Source: Sparassis latifolia | Taxonomy: Eukaryota; Basidiomycota; Agaricomycetes; Polyporales; Sparassidaceae | Direction of reading: 5' to 3' | Length of the DNA: 64,000 nucleotides | NCBI GenBank assembly: GCA_018466975.1 | Contig: CM031559.1 | Location: 2,976,001-3,040,000, forward strand | In this document: in pieces, positions 23,221 to 34,107 of the stretch | Numbering within the stretch: position 1 is the first letter of the stretch | How the letters are laid out: every line of letters begins with the position of its first letter | Notes under the pieces: generated by a model | What the model saw: the letters and a program-made list of their open reading frames with translations, nothing else | Told to the model about the DNA's origin: nothing | The model's database searches: none | Position numbers and translations under genes: made by a program

Positions 23221-25199
23221 TGCAGTTAATTCATCTGCAAAGTGCGTGTATCGAGAAGACTGAATTAACAGGTTAATTTGTGAGGCTTGAGTGAATGAAC
23301 CCATTTCTGACTGTGGTGCACAGCTCTCTTCAAGAGCTGCTTGGGAGGTTTGCGGGGGACATTACACTATTTCAGTAGAGATAATGATGTCATCTGGAGG
23401 TAATATGGACAGAATCCAAGGCCAATTGTGTGGTGTTCATTTGCTTACCTTGCAACGTATTCCTCCACAGGGAGCCACTTTGTTGCTCGAGGCACTCATG
23501 AAGGAAGTGAAATGTCAATTAAGTATTTGCTCATGCTAGAGTTGAGCTAGAGCATTGCGGAGAATTGTGAGAACTGGAGGAGGAAGGGAGCAGGAAGTGA
23601 TCCATCTGTCTTCTTTGGAATCCAAGTATTGCGCAATCAGTCAGAGGATGCAGATTTGATGAGAGTACATATGTCAGATATTCCGCTTCTCAAACTGGAG
23701 TGCGAGGTCACTAATCTTTACAAAGAGGGGCTGGGAGAAACTTAGCCTAGCATAGCATCAGCCAATCTAAGATGAAGAGTAAAGCAGGGGATTACACTGG
23801 ATGGTTAATGGCTGTGTCAGAGAGAATCAGGAAAAATCAGAATGGAGACTTGGAAAGTACCTGGATGCATATCATTATTGACCAAAAATTGCTATGAATA
23901 CTCACGCACCACAAGAAGCGCATCTATCTTCATGCTAGTCCTGACATGGACACCTGAAGAAATACACAGGAGAGGCAGCAGTTGCACGTTGCTGTGCATC
24001 TGCACACTTACAATGCCACACTAGGGACTTCACATAAATGGATTCCGAGGAGCCAGCAGGGCGATCTGTGAACATGTAATATGTGTCCATATCTTTCTAA
24101 TACCCTTCGTGGAAACATTTGCCATAGGTAAAGCCAGGAATAGGCAATCTTAGCAGCAGAAGTAAAAGTGGAGTCCATTGTCTGTTTTAAGTGGAGGTAG
24201 GTTTTGACTCTGTGTTCATCTCGGGTGGCAATTTAGTATGACAGAGATATGCAAATACAAGTAAGACTTATGACAAGCCAAGTTACAGTAGTCTGAGAAG
24301 CTACAGCACGATGACAGGATATTTTTTCTGACTAGGTAACCATTGTAGACAAAAATTAGTTCACAAAATTGTCCAGTGTGAAACTTTGATGGTCAGTATA
24401 TCCTCAAGCAATCAAGAGCCTAGCTAATTAGTGCTCACTGGCTCGTGTAAATAAGCTATGAATATTCTATTCACTGCATCTCTCCAAGGGACATTGCTTT
24501 TCATGTGTACACCGGACACTCGAACATACTCAAGTTGGAGTCATGTGCCTTCTGTTGAATACTGTACTTCATTATGCAGTCCTCATGCCATAGTGTCACA
24601 TCTGCATTAGCAAAGCATGAGTGGTTACTAGTTTGGAATATGATGGACCGTTCACATACTGACCTGATCACTCGTGATGAGATATATACAAGAAGTGACA
24701 GACATGTCACAGACAGATGAACATATGGTGATTTTCATTTCTTTCACTATCCTATATAGTATTATCTTCTTCTGGCTGTAAGTCTTCATTTTCATGTTGT
24801 TCAGTAGGAAACCAAGTTTCTCCTATTTCGATGTGTGGATGTTGAAATGTTGAATGATTACTGCAGTAGACCTGTTAGGACCATATCATTCAAGATGAGT
24901 CACAGATGAGTCACAGTCATGTCCGTGAGTAGTTGTGGATGTCATTTGTAATGTCCGCTATCAAAATGTTTTATAACTTTTTTCTGCTTGCATGATCTCA
25001 GTGCACAAACTGGAAGACATACAAAATGTTTAAGAGTGCACATATAAAGAGGAAGATTTCCTCATGCTTGACAGTGCCGACTTGAATGGCTTGGAATGTG
25101 CCATAGAATTGCAAGCAGCCCATGCAGCTCTGATCTTCAAAGATTGTGTGGTCAATTTTTGGAGGGCAAAAAAAAAATTCTTCTCGATTTATGTCACAT
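23221..25199. other. AT-rich sequence with gene debris, no supported gene
   Basis: Upstream flank of the interrupted F-box gene and nearly 2 kb of CpG-poor sequence. Short open frames (about 60-82 codons, e.g. 23291-23539 + and 24501-24710 -) have no motifs. A short direct repeat GATGAGTCACA occurs twice near 24894-24917. Confidence 0.4.
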
Positions 25200-26509
25200 T
25201 GATATGCTCCCAGACCTTCTGACCTCTGAAAACATGTTTTCCAGTGATCTCTCAGACCTCACCACTCTATGCCTTAGCCTCTGAGATGTATCTGACTCTT
25301 TTGCGACACTCTGCGAACTTTTGCAACTTCGCTCGATATCTCGCGACTTCTCTCCGAGATTTGACATTCTTTTGTCACTCATACACTCTCTTGCATCTCC
25401 TCACTGTTGAATATCACTTACCCATTGCCCTTTGGTCTCATCCGATGTGCCCTGGCTGATTTTCTTCTAAGTCTGTACTTCCCTAACATCGCATTGCCCC
25501 TCTGGATATCGCCTAACTCGCTAGTTTGTTGCACTGACTTATCAGTGTCGCTCGATGATCGCACCTCCTTATTTTGCAAATCTCATTCCCTTTATCATTC
25601 CACCTTGCCCTTCAAGACCCCTACCTTCGTGGTGGACCGGAGATGCCATTTGAGGGTTCCATGTGGTTCAGGACAAGTAACATATGTTTTTCTTTGCTTT
25701 CTCTCTACTTTACCATTCTTTCCATCACTAACATATGACATTCACCTCCCCACTCACTTTATCTATTTTTCCATTGGTCCTAGACTATTGCGACTCTTTC
25801 TGATGTCAGGATCCATCATCCAACATTTGCGACTTTCGCATTTTTTCTCCCTATTTCCCCCTCTATAAATACCTGCTGTATCTACATTGATTGTCATTGA
25901 AGACCAGTAGGGAGGAGTTCCCCTTTCACTTTAGATCACCAAGAAACTGCATTTACTGCAATAGCGACTTCAAACTGTGATATACCCTACTGTGACATAG
26001 CGACATAGCGACACTGCAATATAGTGAGACTGCATATTACGTTTAGAGACTGTAACTGCGACTGCGATAGTGATAGTGAACTGTGACACTGTGATAGTGA
26101 CATAGCGATATACCACCTGCATTAGTCTTACTCCGACTTTTGTATTAGACTGACTGTAATTTCATTGAGATGGTGAATACTGTATTTCCCCATAGCATTC
26201 CTCCCCCACAGATAGTTCCCTTCCACTTTGTGATTTAGTGCATCTTCACCTACAAGTTTGGTGATCTCATCACGACTTTAGTTTCCCTCCTCCGACTTTT
26301 GCAACTTTGTTGTGGATTGTTGCTTGACTTCGCGTTCCTGTCACAAGTCCTCATTCCTTTACAGATTACATCCCCTTAGGCTTTGGTCGAGGTTCTGAGA
26401 CCCACTTGCATCATTTTACAGTTGCGTTACCCTGAGTCCCTCTCACACAGATTACCCTTCTTGTTTGTTTAGTTGGGTTTATGTATTTGTGTCAAATGTG
26501 CACTCATCA
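25200..26509 (+). mobile_element. LTR-like repeat, copy 2 (probable solo LTR)
   Basis: This 1.31-kb block matches 19765-21085 in the same orientation along its whole length, beginning TGATATGCTCCCAGACC and ending GTGCACTCATCA. Compared with copy 1, many differences are CG-to-TG or CG-to-CA changes, for example in the segment around 25960-26060. It keeps a TATA box (TATAAATA, about 25864). The four bases on either side (ACAT, GTGT) do not match, so no target duplication is visible. Confidence 0.6.
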
Positions 26510-26799
26510 GTGTCTGTCTCTCAACATTGGAGGAGCATAACAATCAATTGTTCACTGCCCTAGAGCACCATTCTCATTCTGCTCAACAGCGCTCATATCT
26601 GTGACACATCACGATTGTCATCGAAACCAGATACTTTCTTTTCTATCCTCAGAAGCCCCCTATTTCCAAGTTCGTACTGTCTGGAATAATGCCTCTGCTT
26701 GCTGGATGTATGAAGCATTAGAAGTCCATTATATTCCATAGCAAATTTAGCATCCATTGAATCTGGCATAGCCCTGTGACAGGACAGTGCAAGTCAGTG
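26510..26799. other. Short unassigned AT-rich stretch
   Basis: Between the second LTR-like repeat and the foldback element. A short open piece near 26590-26740 is not long enough to assign. Confidence 0.4.
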
Positions 26800-27720
26800 A
26801 TGTCAGTTATGGGTGATAATAAATTGTGCTAGTTAACAGCATGAGAGAATAAGCAGGCTCCTAAGTTAGCAAAAGATAATCTTTAAATGTCTGAAAATAA
26901 TCTTTGAGATAATTCTAAGGATGATCCAAAGGATGATCTGAGTTAAAAGAGATTTTTTAAGTTGTCACCAGCCAAGATTGAACCCTCAACCTTGAGAGAA
27001 AGTCACATGATCAACTGACACTAGACACTTTAGCCACTACGCCATATCAGCTTATAAACTCACTCTTATGTATAATACATATAGGAGATTTTGCTAAAGA
27101 GACTTAGGCAAATTTTGTCTAAGTGCATAACTGAGTGAAACACAAGACAAAGAATATCATAGTAGCATTTTCAGTACATACTTCACAATTCAATCACATT
27201 GTGATCTCATATTTTACAAAAAGACTATAGTCATAAATTTTAAGTTTAGAGAATAGATCTTTAACAGTACCTAGAAGGTGAACAGTAGTTTACAATATAC
27301 ACAAAGTTAATATATAGGTATTGTAATATAAACAGCAGTATAGACTGTATGAAATGCTACTATGATATTCTTTGTCTTGTGTTTCACTCAGTTATGCACT
27401 TAGACAAAATTTGCCTAAGTCTCTTTAGCAAAATCTCCTATATATATTATACATAAAAGTGAGTTTATAAGCTGATATGGTGTAGTGGCTAAAGTGTCTA
27501 GTGTCAGTTGATTATGTGACTTTCTCTTAAGGTTGAGGGTTCAATCCTGGCTGGTGACAACTTAAAAAATCTCTTTTAAACTCAGATCATCCTTTGAATC
27601 ATCCTTAGGATTATCTCAAAGATTATCTTCAGATAATCCTGAAAGAGGTCTGCTAAGTAAGGAGTCTGCTAATCTTAAAGGTCTGTTAATTAACAGTATA
27701 TATTATCTTTTATAAATGAC
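26800..27720. mobile_element. Foldback element with ~340-bp inverted arms carrying tRNA-like Pol III boxes
   Basis: The left arm (about 26800-27190) and right arm (about 27345-27720) are inverted copies around a ~155-bp AT-rich centre. In the right arm, + strand, TGGTGTAGTGG (27478-27488) fits the Pol III A box TRGYNNARNNG. GGTTCAATCC (27538-27547) fits the B box GWTCRANNC at tRNA-like spacing. The left arm carries the same pair on the - strand. This is a tRNA-derived, SINE-like sequence embedded in long inverted repeats. The acceptor stem does not pair well, so it is not a functional tRNA. No coding capacity is seen. A GATAATC-rich run flanks each tRNA-like unit. It may be a foldback transposon or two SINE copies inserted head to head. 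Confidence 0.7.
27478..27547 (+). promoter_or_regulatory. tRNA-like internal Pol III promoter (A and B boxes), right arm
   Basis: The A box TGGTGTAGTGG and B box GGTTCAATCC are separated by about 50 bp, as in tRNA-derived SINEs. The mirror copy on the - strand lies at about 26980-27050. Confidence 0.55.
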
Positions 27721-28760
27721 AATGATGTGCAAGTACATTGATGGAGTTGATATTAAAAGGCTCTTTCACAGGAGAGATTATGGTGGTACCTGGTCATCTG
27801 ACTTTGCCCACACTTCAATGCTCCCAGACTATATACACTGCCTGTGCAAGGGTTTTTGCCACTGTCACGTGAAAAAATCAAATTTGGTGACTATTTTTCC
27901 CCCCCCAGAGATCTTACAGTGAAGGAAAACACCTTGGAGGAGCTCTTGAACTTCGATGAACTCCGGACTCCTTAAATGTCATGACACTCCTGGCTCCTCT
28001 GCAGCATCTTCATCGTCTTCACCTGCATGGCATGTTCAACATGTGTCTAATTACATCTTCTGGCCTGAAGGGAACACTGCAGTCATTGGAAGAGGTGTAA
28101 TTCCATTCTATGAATGAAGACAACATGAACACATTCTATGCTGCATTCAAGGCACTGTGCCTAATCACACTGACATGCATCCACCCCGATAGCTGTGTGG
28201 ACGACATCGCGATGTTCAGATCTAGCCTACTGGAACAACCACTTTCCCCAATTCACCACCCTGCAGTTCGAGACACATCTTGATTTCATCAACCTCCTCG
28301 AGATGGCGCTCTACACTGGTGACTTCACTCACATCGAGTTCATCAGGTGCATAGACATTGATGAGTTCACCCATCTTCCAGAGAAAGTGGAGGGCAACAA
28401 ACCTGGGGGATAGCATGGAAGGTTCCTCTCCTCATCTCATTGGTGTGCTACAATGGCACCCTGAAGTTTGTGGAATTTCTCTGTGGGATGATGCAGAGGT
28501 GTCGCTCAGTGATTCTGGTGGACCTGGAACCTGGAGATATGCAGCCTGGTGTGATCGATCAGACTCACATCTGACATTTATGCCACAATGCATGTTCGAC
28601 TTTGAGCCTCACGATCATCCGGATGGTAATCTTGACTAGCCCAACAATTCTCCACTTTGTTGTCGAGGCTCTTCTTGAGCCTGATGATGATCTCGCAGCA
28701 CCTGATGCTGCATCTCAAAGAATCTTTACTGTGCCAGTTTATTTTGTACTTCTTCAGTGA
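27721..28760 (+). pseudogene. Decayed protein-coding gene, possibly F-box/LRR type
   Basis: Open blocks in changing frames read like an old gene. One is LLAPLQHLHRLHLHGMFNMC (about 27980-28040). Another is NMNTFYAAFKALCLITLTC (about 28120-28180). A third is LISLVCYNGTLKFVEFLCGM (about 28430-28490). The last ends in FVVEALLEPDDDLAAPDAAS (about 28660-28720). Stops and frame changes separate them. The leucine-rich style resembles the C-termini of fungal F-box proteins, but no F-box is visible. Sequence is CpG-poor like the rest of the island. Confidence 0.35.
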
Positions 28761-29180
28761 AGTTCTTTGCAGTTGTTCTCCTGTCAGTGACACAGATACT
28801 CTGATAGTCTGCACGTAAAATTTTTCAGTTATTGTGCCAGAAATTGGTGAGTACCCTCTGAGACCTGACATTCCTCGATACCTTCTAATTGCCATGTAAT
28901 GTATGCGTAATTTGGCTTTCGGAGGTTCCTGCCAGTTTGATCTGCATCGTGGCTTAGTTGTAGCTCTGAATACTGTAGCGAAATGACCTTACACTCATTT
29001 GCATAAAAACTGCAGATTGCGACTCGTGGCAAGCTGTTTGTTCAGAACAAATATTCCCTTACACAGTATGTCAGGTGGTGAGCAAAAAATCTCATTTGCC
29101 TGCTTAATCTGTTTGATCACTTCATGAGGGCTGCGGGCCTCTGCAGGCAGGCAAGTCCTATAACCTCAACTCCTTTCCAA
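28761..29180. other. AT-rich sequence without features
   Basis: No open frame, repeat or motif that I can support. Confidence 0.4.
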
Positions 29181-29406
29181 TGCACATCAGGAAAACCCCA
29201 CTTTTCCTTAAGAACACTTATATAACTTAAATGGACTTATAGTCCTTATTTAAGGACATAAGGACAAAAAGGGCCTAAGGCATATTCTCTGAGTGTCTGA
29301 AATTCGACTTATTGAGACTTATTTCAACACTTATGGACTTAAATAAGGGTTGCCACACCCCAAAGTCTAAATAAGTCTCTAAGAAAAAGTTGGGTTTTCC
29401 TGGTGC
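29181..29406. mobile_element. MITE-like element with imperfect terminal inverted repeats
   Basis: The left end (TGCACATCAGGAAAACCCCA) and right end (inverted: TGCACCAGGAAAACCCAACT) form about 40-bp imperfect TIRs around an AT-rich core. The core holds further short palindromes, such as GGACTTATAGTCC and repeats of CTTATTTAAG/AAGTCC. At 226 bp without coding capacity this fits a MITE. No clear target-site duplication was found. It lies near the right edge of the AT-rich island. Confidence 0.6.
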
Positions 29407-29973
29407 ATCCGGTGACTGCGAGGCATGTGCTGGGCTTATGCCGAGGATTACCAGCACCACCCGGTCTACTGCATAAGGTGTTATTTGCACAGGACAAATA
29501 TGTCGCTGCAAAATCGCGATCTGCAGTTTTTTATGCAAACAGGTGTAGGTTCACGGGGGTGTGATGCAGGACGTTCACATGTCAGTGTGACATAGGTGTT
29601 CAGTTCACACAAGCGCCCGAAGTGCACAGCCTCATTTAGCAATCTAGCGCCCATAATTGCATTTTGGGCAATTTACAAACCTTTGTGACCCGTGACAAAA
29701 TAGGAACAAGGTGCGTGACCCGCGACTGAACTTGAGGTCGAAGTTTAGCTACGGTATGAATCCCTCAGTGTAACTCAATTCAACTCACCGCCGCCGGCTG
29801 CACATCGCGAATAGGAATCATCTAGCTATAGTCATGTACGTAACTAATATTTTCAAATTGGCGGTGTTCCTACGCGAGAGGCGCCTATATTACTCTATAA
29901 ATACTATCCACAGCAGTCAACCCTCAACCGACCCCTTCTTTGAATGCCATATCAGAAACGTCCAATGTTCAAG
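29407..29973. promoter_or_regulatory. Promoter region of the aspartic protease gene
   Basis: Base composition returns to balanced here. A TATA box is listed separately. The first few hundred bases include remnants of AT-rich island sequence. Confidence 0.4.
29895..29902 (+). promoter_or_regulatory. TATA box of the aspartic protease gene
   Basis: TATAAATA in the context ACTCTATAAATACT lies about 75 bp upstream of the proposed ATG at 29974 and is followed by a C-rich leader. Confidence 0.55.
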
Positions 29974-31733
29974 ATGTTGGGGATGCTCTTGCTTATAAGC
30001 GTTGTTCAAGCAGCAACCTTATTCAAGGTACCTCTGACTACATCACTCATGTAAGTTCTACTATCTACCCAGCGAGTAATTTACTCAACATGTTGGTACG
30101 CAGTGCAGGAGGTGCGAGCATAACACTAACCGCTTTCGAATGATATCGTAGACCGTTTCTTTCCCGATACAGATCCGGCTGTCCCCGACAGGAACGCCGC
30201 TTTCATGACCACCGTTTCCTGTATGCTTGTCTCACATATCATGGTCCTTTTGTAGCTAATGTTTGTCCAGTACAAGCTGGCAATTTTCAGACTTGGTCCA
30301 ACGTGCTAGTTGATACAGGAAGCTGTTTGGTATGGGTCGGCGGAACAGATCAACAACAATATATACCCGGATCTCACAGTGTCCCGTAAGTGGTGGATGC
30401 GCTCTAATTGATGATTTGTGCTCACAATCTTGTCTTGCAGGATGAACGAGTCGTTCGGTGCCGGGTAACCACCTTCGGACTTCCGGCGTATTTATTTTGA
30501 TTCAACTTGTTGTTAAAGATATGGGTCTGCTGGCGCAAGTGGTACCGCTTACCTTGACCGCGTCACACTGGGAGAAGCTACTGTCAATAGGCAGGTGATT
30601 GGTGCTGCGAATTATTCTTATATGTCTTCTTTTGAGCCCTTTGATGGAATACGTGGGTTTTTTTCTCGTCGTCTTTCAACACGATCCAGTAATAATTGAT
30701 GTAACAGTGGGTCTTGGTGTCCCAGGATGCAACGGTGGCGAGGTCTCGGGATACAGCACTACACCAACTTTCGTGGAAGGGCTCGTTGCAGAGGGATCTA
30801 TCGAGAGCCCGGTTTTCGGTATTTATATACCACCTTTGAGCGAGGAAGGTATATCAGAAGGCACTGGAGATATTACGTTCGGCGGTATTGACGAGAGTCG
30901 CATCAGCGGTGCGTCTAGCCTGATATACTTTGAATATGACTGGTGCATGTTACGTGATTTTTAGGGGAAATCGTGTGGATTCCGCAGATACCACCATATA
31001 CTAATCGTTATGTTCTGAATGTGAACAATCTGTCATCTTACGGTTTTGTGCCGACTAATGCACTCCAACACACAGATATCGAGCGTCAGTTATGGTTCTA
31101 CTGTTGTCCAATCGGAACCCGTCGCCACTTACACTGATACTGGAAACGTCGCGCTCGGTCTTCCATTGTGCGGAACTCTGAAAACCTCTTGTTCAATGTA
31201 CTAATTTTTCATTCCAGCGACGCGTTCTTTGCCATCTACCAGACCGTCCCCGGTGCAGGCTTGGACATTACTTCCGACCTCCAGGGCTCTATTACCTTCT
31301 CATTGAACACCTCCGCAGACGCCCTCCTTCCCGTCACAATTTCGTTTCAAGGGGTGAATTCAAGCCTGGATATCAGTATTCCGTCATCCAAGTAATCTAA
31401 AACTAGAGACTTATCAGTTTTGCTCCTCATGTGGTCCCCCAGGTACCTGGTACCCAAGTCACTGTATCCGACATTGAACATGACGGACGATGTGCTCCAC
31501 TCGTGGATTTTGCCAGGCGTTTTAGGACAGAATTTCCTTCAAAACGTCTATTCGGCTTATGACCGTGCGTCCGTCATTGATATTTGGCCTCGGCCATCTT
31601 CTAACTGCCGCTTCTCCGCTGTTCTGCTAACGATGATATAGAGGAAAACCATCGTACGTTCCATTCACCTTAGATCGCTCTGGCGTCTCTATATAACTCC
31701 CATATAGTCATAGGATTTGCCAATCTAGCATAA
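29974..31733 (+). CDS. Secreted pepsin-like aspartic protease (family A1), second active-site motif altered
   Basis: Thirteen exons join in phase to 369 residues: 29974-30050, 30104-30111, 30152-30220, 30271-30385, 30441-30464, 30519-30652, 30708-30908, 30965-31020, 31076-31167, 31218-31391, 31443-31564, 31642-31653 and 31708-31733. The start MLGMLLLISVVQAATLF looks like a signal peptide, so secretion is likely. The first catalytic motif is VLVDTGSCLVWVGG. FDGILGLGVPG and the C-terminal ENHLIGFANLA are classic A1 landmarks. The second catalytic motif reads TYTDTGNVALGLP, with Asn where A1 enzymes have Ser or Thr; both catalytic Asp residues remain. Exon 2 (8 bp) and exon 12 (12 bp) are very short and inferred from frame. 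A TATA box precedes the gene. It probably degrades extracellular protein. Confidence 0.85.
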
Positions 31734-33305
31734 TAGGAAGCCGAGGAGTCTCCGACGCAAATATCTCAATGGACCTTTTTGTCAGACTTTGAAAATCGCT
31801 TACATCTATGAGATTCTGCTATGAAATGCTGAGTTCGTTCTTCCAAATTTTATTTCCGAGTTGCCTTGGATTGTGGGTAAGGCTTCACGCAATTCAGCAG
31901 GTATTTGGTACGTGACAGTCCCGTTTTACTGCTCCCCGCGGCGAAGTCGATGAAGGCCTTTTCTCTAAGCTGCAAAACGTGCACCAGTACAGTAGTACTC
32001 ACATATTCTGATCGATAATAGGCACCGTTGAAGCACTCCAGACTCTCATGGCACCTTCAATTAGGTGCACAGCGTACCCTCCTCTGCATGTGATTATTGA
32101 AAGAATGGTCCCAAAGATTAAACTGGATCCACCTCCAGGTACGTATACCACAAAACCAGGCCTGTCGATCACGATGAAGCTCCATCTTGAAGCCCTCGGA
32201 GGAGTTTTCGAGCAAGAACTCGGTACAGATGGCATCGGTAACCCTCTAATGCGCCGCTCACTAGCTTATGTATCGTCTGTATGTCCCAGTTATCTTTGAG
32301 ATTGCATGCCCCTTGAGTGATCTAGCGCAGTGCAGTCCCGCTGTTTGTCCGCCACATCGGATTCCCTCACAAGATACAGCATCCAATGTTTTTACGCGGG
32401 GGCTCTCTTCACTAGCGAAGACAAGGACGGATGTTACATCGAATCTCCTTCACTTGCTGAAGTACTCCCTGGGATCTCGGATCTCGCCGAGTCCATCGGA
32501 CTGAACTCAGGTACATCCCGAACCCCAATGATCGTCCTGAGCTGTTTGATATATCGACACAGATTCACCATCCGTTTCAAGGGCAGGATGCGCTCCCGCC
32601 TGAGATCCAAATCCGCTTGAGCTAGATCTATGACGATCGGCCTTCGCAGCGGCGACTCAGGTGCACGGATAGCGACGAGTATCACCACCGTCCCGACCGC
32701 GTAATACCCTTCGCAACCAGATGGGGGCGAAAGACGCACAATTGGGAGTGGATTCACCGAGCATATACGGTGCTGGGTCGTACACCCAGTCCACGGTGGC
32801 GGCGAGAGTCGACTTCGGATCGCTCTCCTCCGAACCTGAGCGGCACCAGGGCGCCGATACCTCCTCTCCGTGAAATACACATGTATTGTCGAGCATGAAT
32901 CCGTACGCAGGCATCTGCCTCTCCCCGTTCGCCCAGCCGACACCTCGTGCCATCTGGGAAAACCACCGACAGGATGTTTCCCAGACTGGCATCGTAGTGC
33001 GTGCGCAAGGTGGCTAAGCCCTTGTGGTGCGGAGCTCCCCTGTATACAGCTAGGCAGAAAGTCATGTACAGGTCCTGGTCGATCGTCTGTTCGCTCGCAT
33101 AAGAGCTGCTCTGCGTCTGCCTTCTTGCAGTAGTCACGGATATCCGAGGATGGGAGGTACTCCAATTCGTACCATTTCATGGGGATCTTTCGTTCTCCAG
33201 TAGGGGCGCTTCCAAGAGTGCCTGAAGCTCGGATACCGTGGGCAGCGACTGTGTCGGCATTTTGGCCCGCCGCGGATACGTCGGCTACGCACATCGCAGT
33301 CATTC
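31734..33305. other. Unassigned sequence between protease and Crinkler-like fragment
   Basis: A 293-codon open frame (33315-32434, -) and a 127-codon frame (33137-32754, -) overlap here in different frames. Pieces such as DLYMTFCLAVYRG and ILSVVFPDGTRCRL look coding-like and could be downstream exons of the Crinkler-like locus. No consistent exon chain can be built, so I do not call a gene. Confidence 0.3.
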
Positions 33306-33815
33306 GTGATTCCAATTCATCTTAGAAATTGAATCCTCTCGCTCACTATGCCAATCCTTTAGTATGCAAGCGCCTTCCGTAGCGCAATCAGTAGCGCAAA
33401 CGCCCGCACCCCGTGCAGCGGAACAAGTAAGCTCACCGAAATCTCTATGGATAACCTCCACCACAACATGCACGACACCCTCCTCCGGCTCTTCGCCAAA
33501 GTACTCCGACACCGGACGCATCGCCGACATCGCGCACTCTACGTCATCCGCACCCTTGAACGCGGCGATTTTGTAAGAGGCGAGGATCCCGGGTCCCTAT
33601 AGCGGGCCCATGCGGGGCCTTCCATAATTTCAGGTCGCATTCACGGATATTCCGCGCAAGAAACGTTTTCTCGCCGAGCTCGTAGCGTAAGTGCGCAATG
33701 TAGTCCTTGGAGGATGCCAGCTCAATGGTATACAGGTCGGAGTCATTGACGACACCCTCTTTGACGACGGCGCAGAGGAGTCGGTACGGCTGGTGTGTAA
33801 TGAGTTCCAGCGTAT
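33306..33815 (-). pseudogene. Crinkler (CRN)-like N-terminal domain fragment
   Basis: Two blocks on the - strand match the ubiquitin-like N-terminal domain of fungal CRN-type proteins. The first (33795 to about 33630) reads LLCAVVKEG, then LYTIELASSKDYIAHLR, and ends CDLKLWK. The second (33576 to about 33450) reads YKIAAFKGADDVECAM, then SEYFGEEPEEGVVHVVVE. These are the expected start (Lx-Cxxx), middle (LxLWK) and end (VSEYF..P..HVVV) of the domain. The frame changes between the blocks and no GT-AG intron fits. No in-frame ATG precedes the first block. A downstream effector-like domain is not identifiable. Homologues occur in many Agaricomycetes, where their function is poorly known. Confidence 0.45.
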
Positions 33816-34107
33816 ATCACTCGAGATAAGCTAATTGAATATATGGATGTAGTATAGATGGAGAGAGAACAAAAGTAGGGAAGGCGACGGATTCAGGAAG
33901 GCTTGATACACGTCCACGTGATTCCGACGCGTCTGTGGCGCACCCGCGGATATTGTACAAGAAACGATGTCGATTACTAGAAAACTTACAGAACTAGTAA
34001 TTCTCCACATCGTATGCTACAACACACTACTTTACGGGATATGAGAGTTGAACGTAAACCGTGTATCGACCAAATTACCGTAGCCCTAATGGCATTACCA
34101 CGCCCAT
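33816..34107. other. Short intergenic stretch
   Basis: Between the Crinkler-like fragment and the 3' end of the HAM1-like gene. No features seen. Confidence 0.3.

Noticed and set aside
19765..26509. A single complete LTR retrotransposon
   Set aside because: The interior contains a host-type F-box gene with a MULE insertion and no gag, protease, reverse transcriptase or integrase; solo LTRs fit better.
27471..27562. A functional tRNA gene
   Set aside because: A and B boxes match, but the acceptor stem does not pair and the unit is repeated in inverted orientation within a mobile element.
32434..33315. 293-codon open frame on -
   Set aside because: Some pieces look coding, but the same stretch has another plausible frame (33137-32754) and no domain, so I cannot support it as a gene; it is mentioned as unassigned sequence.
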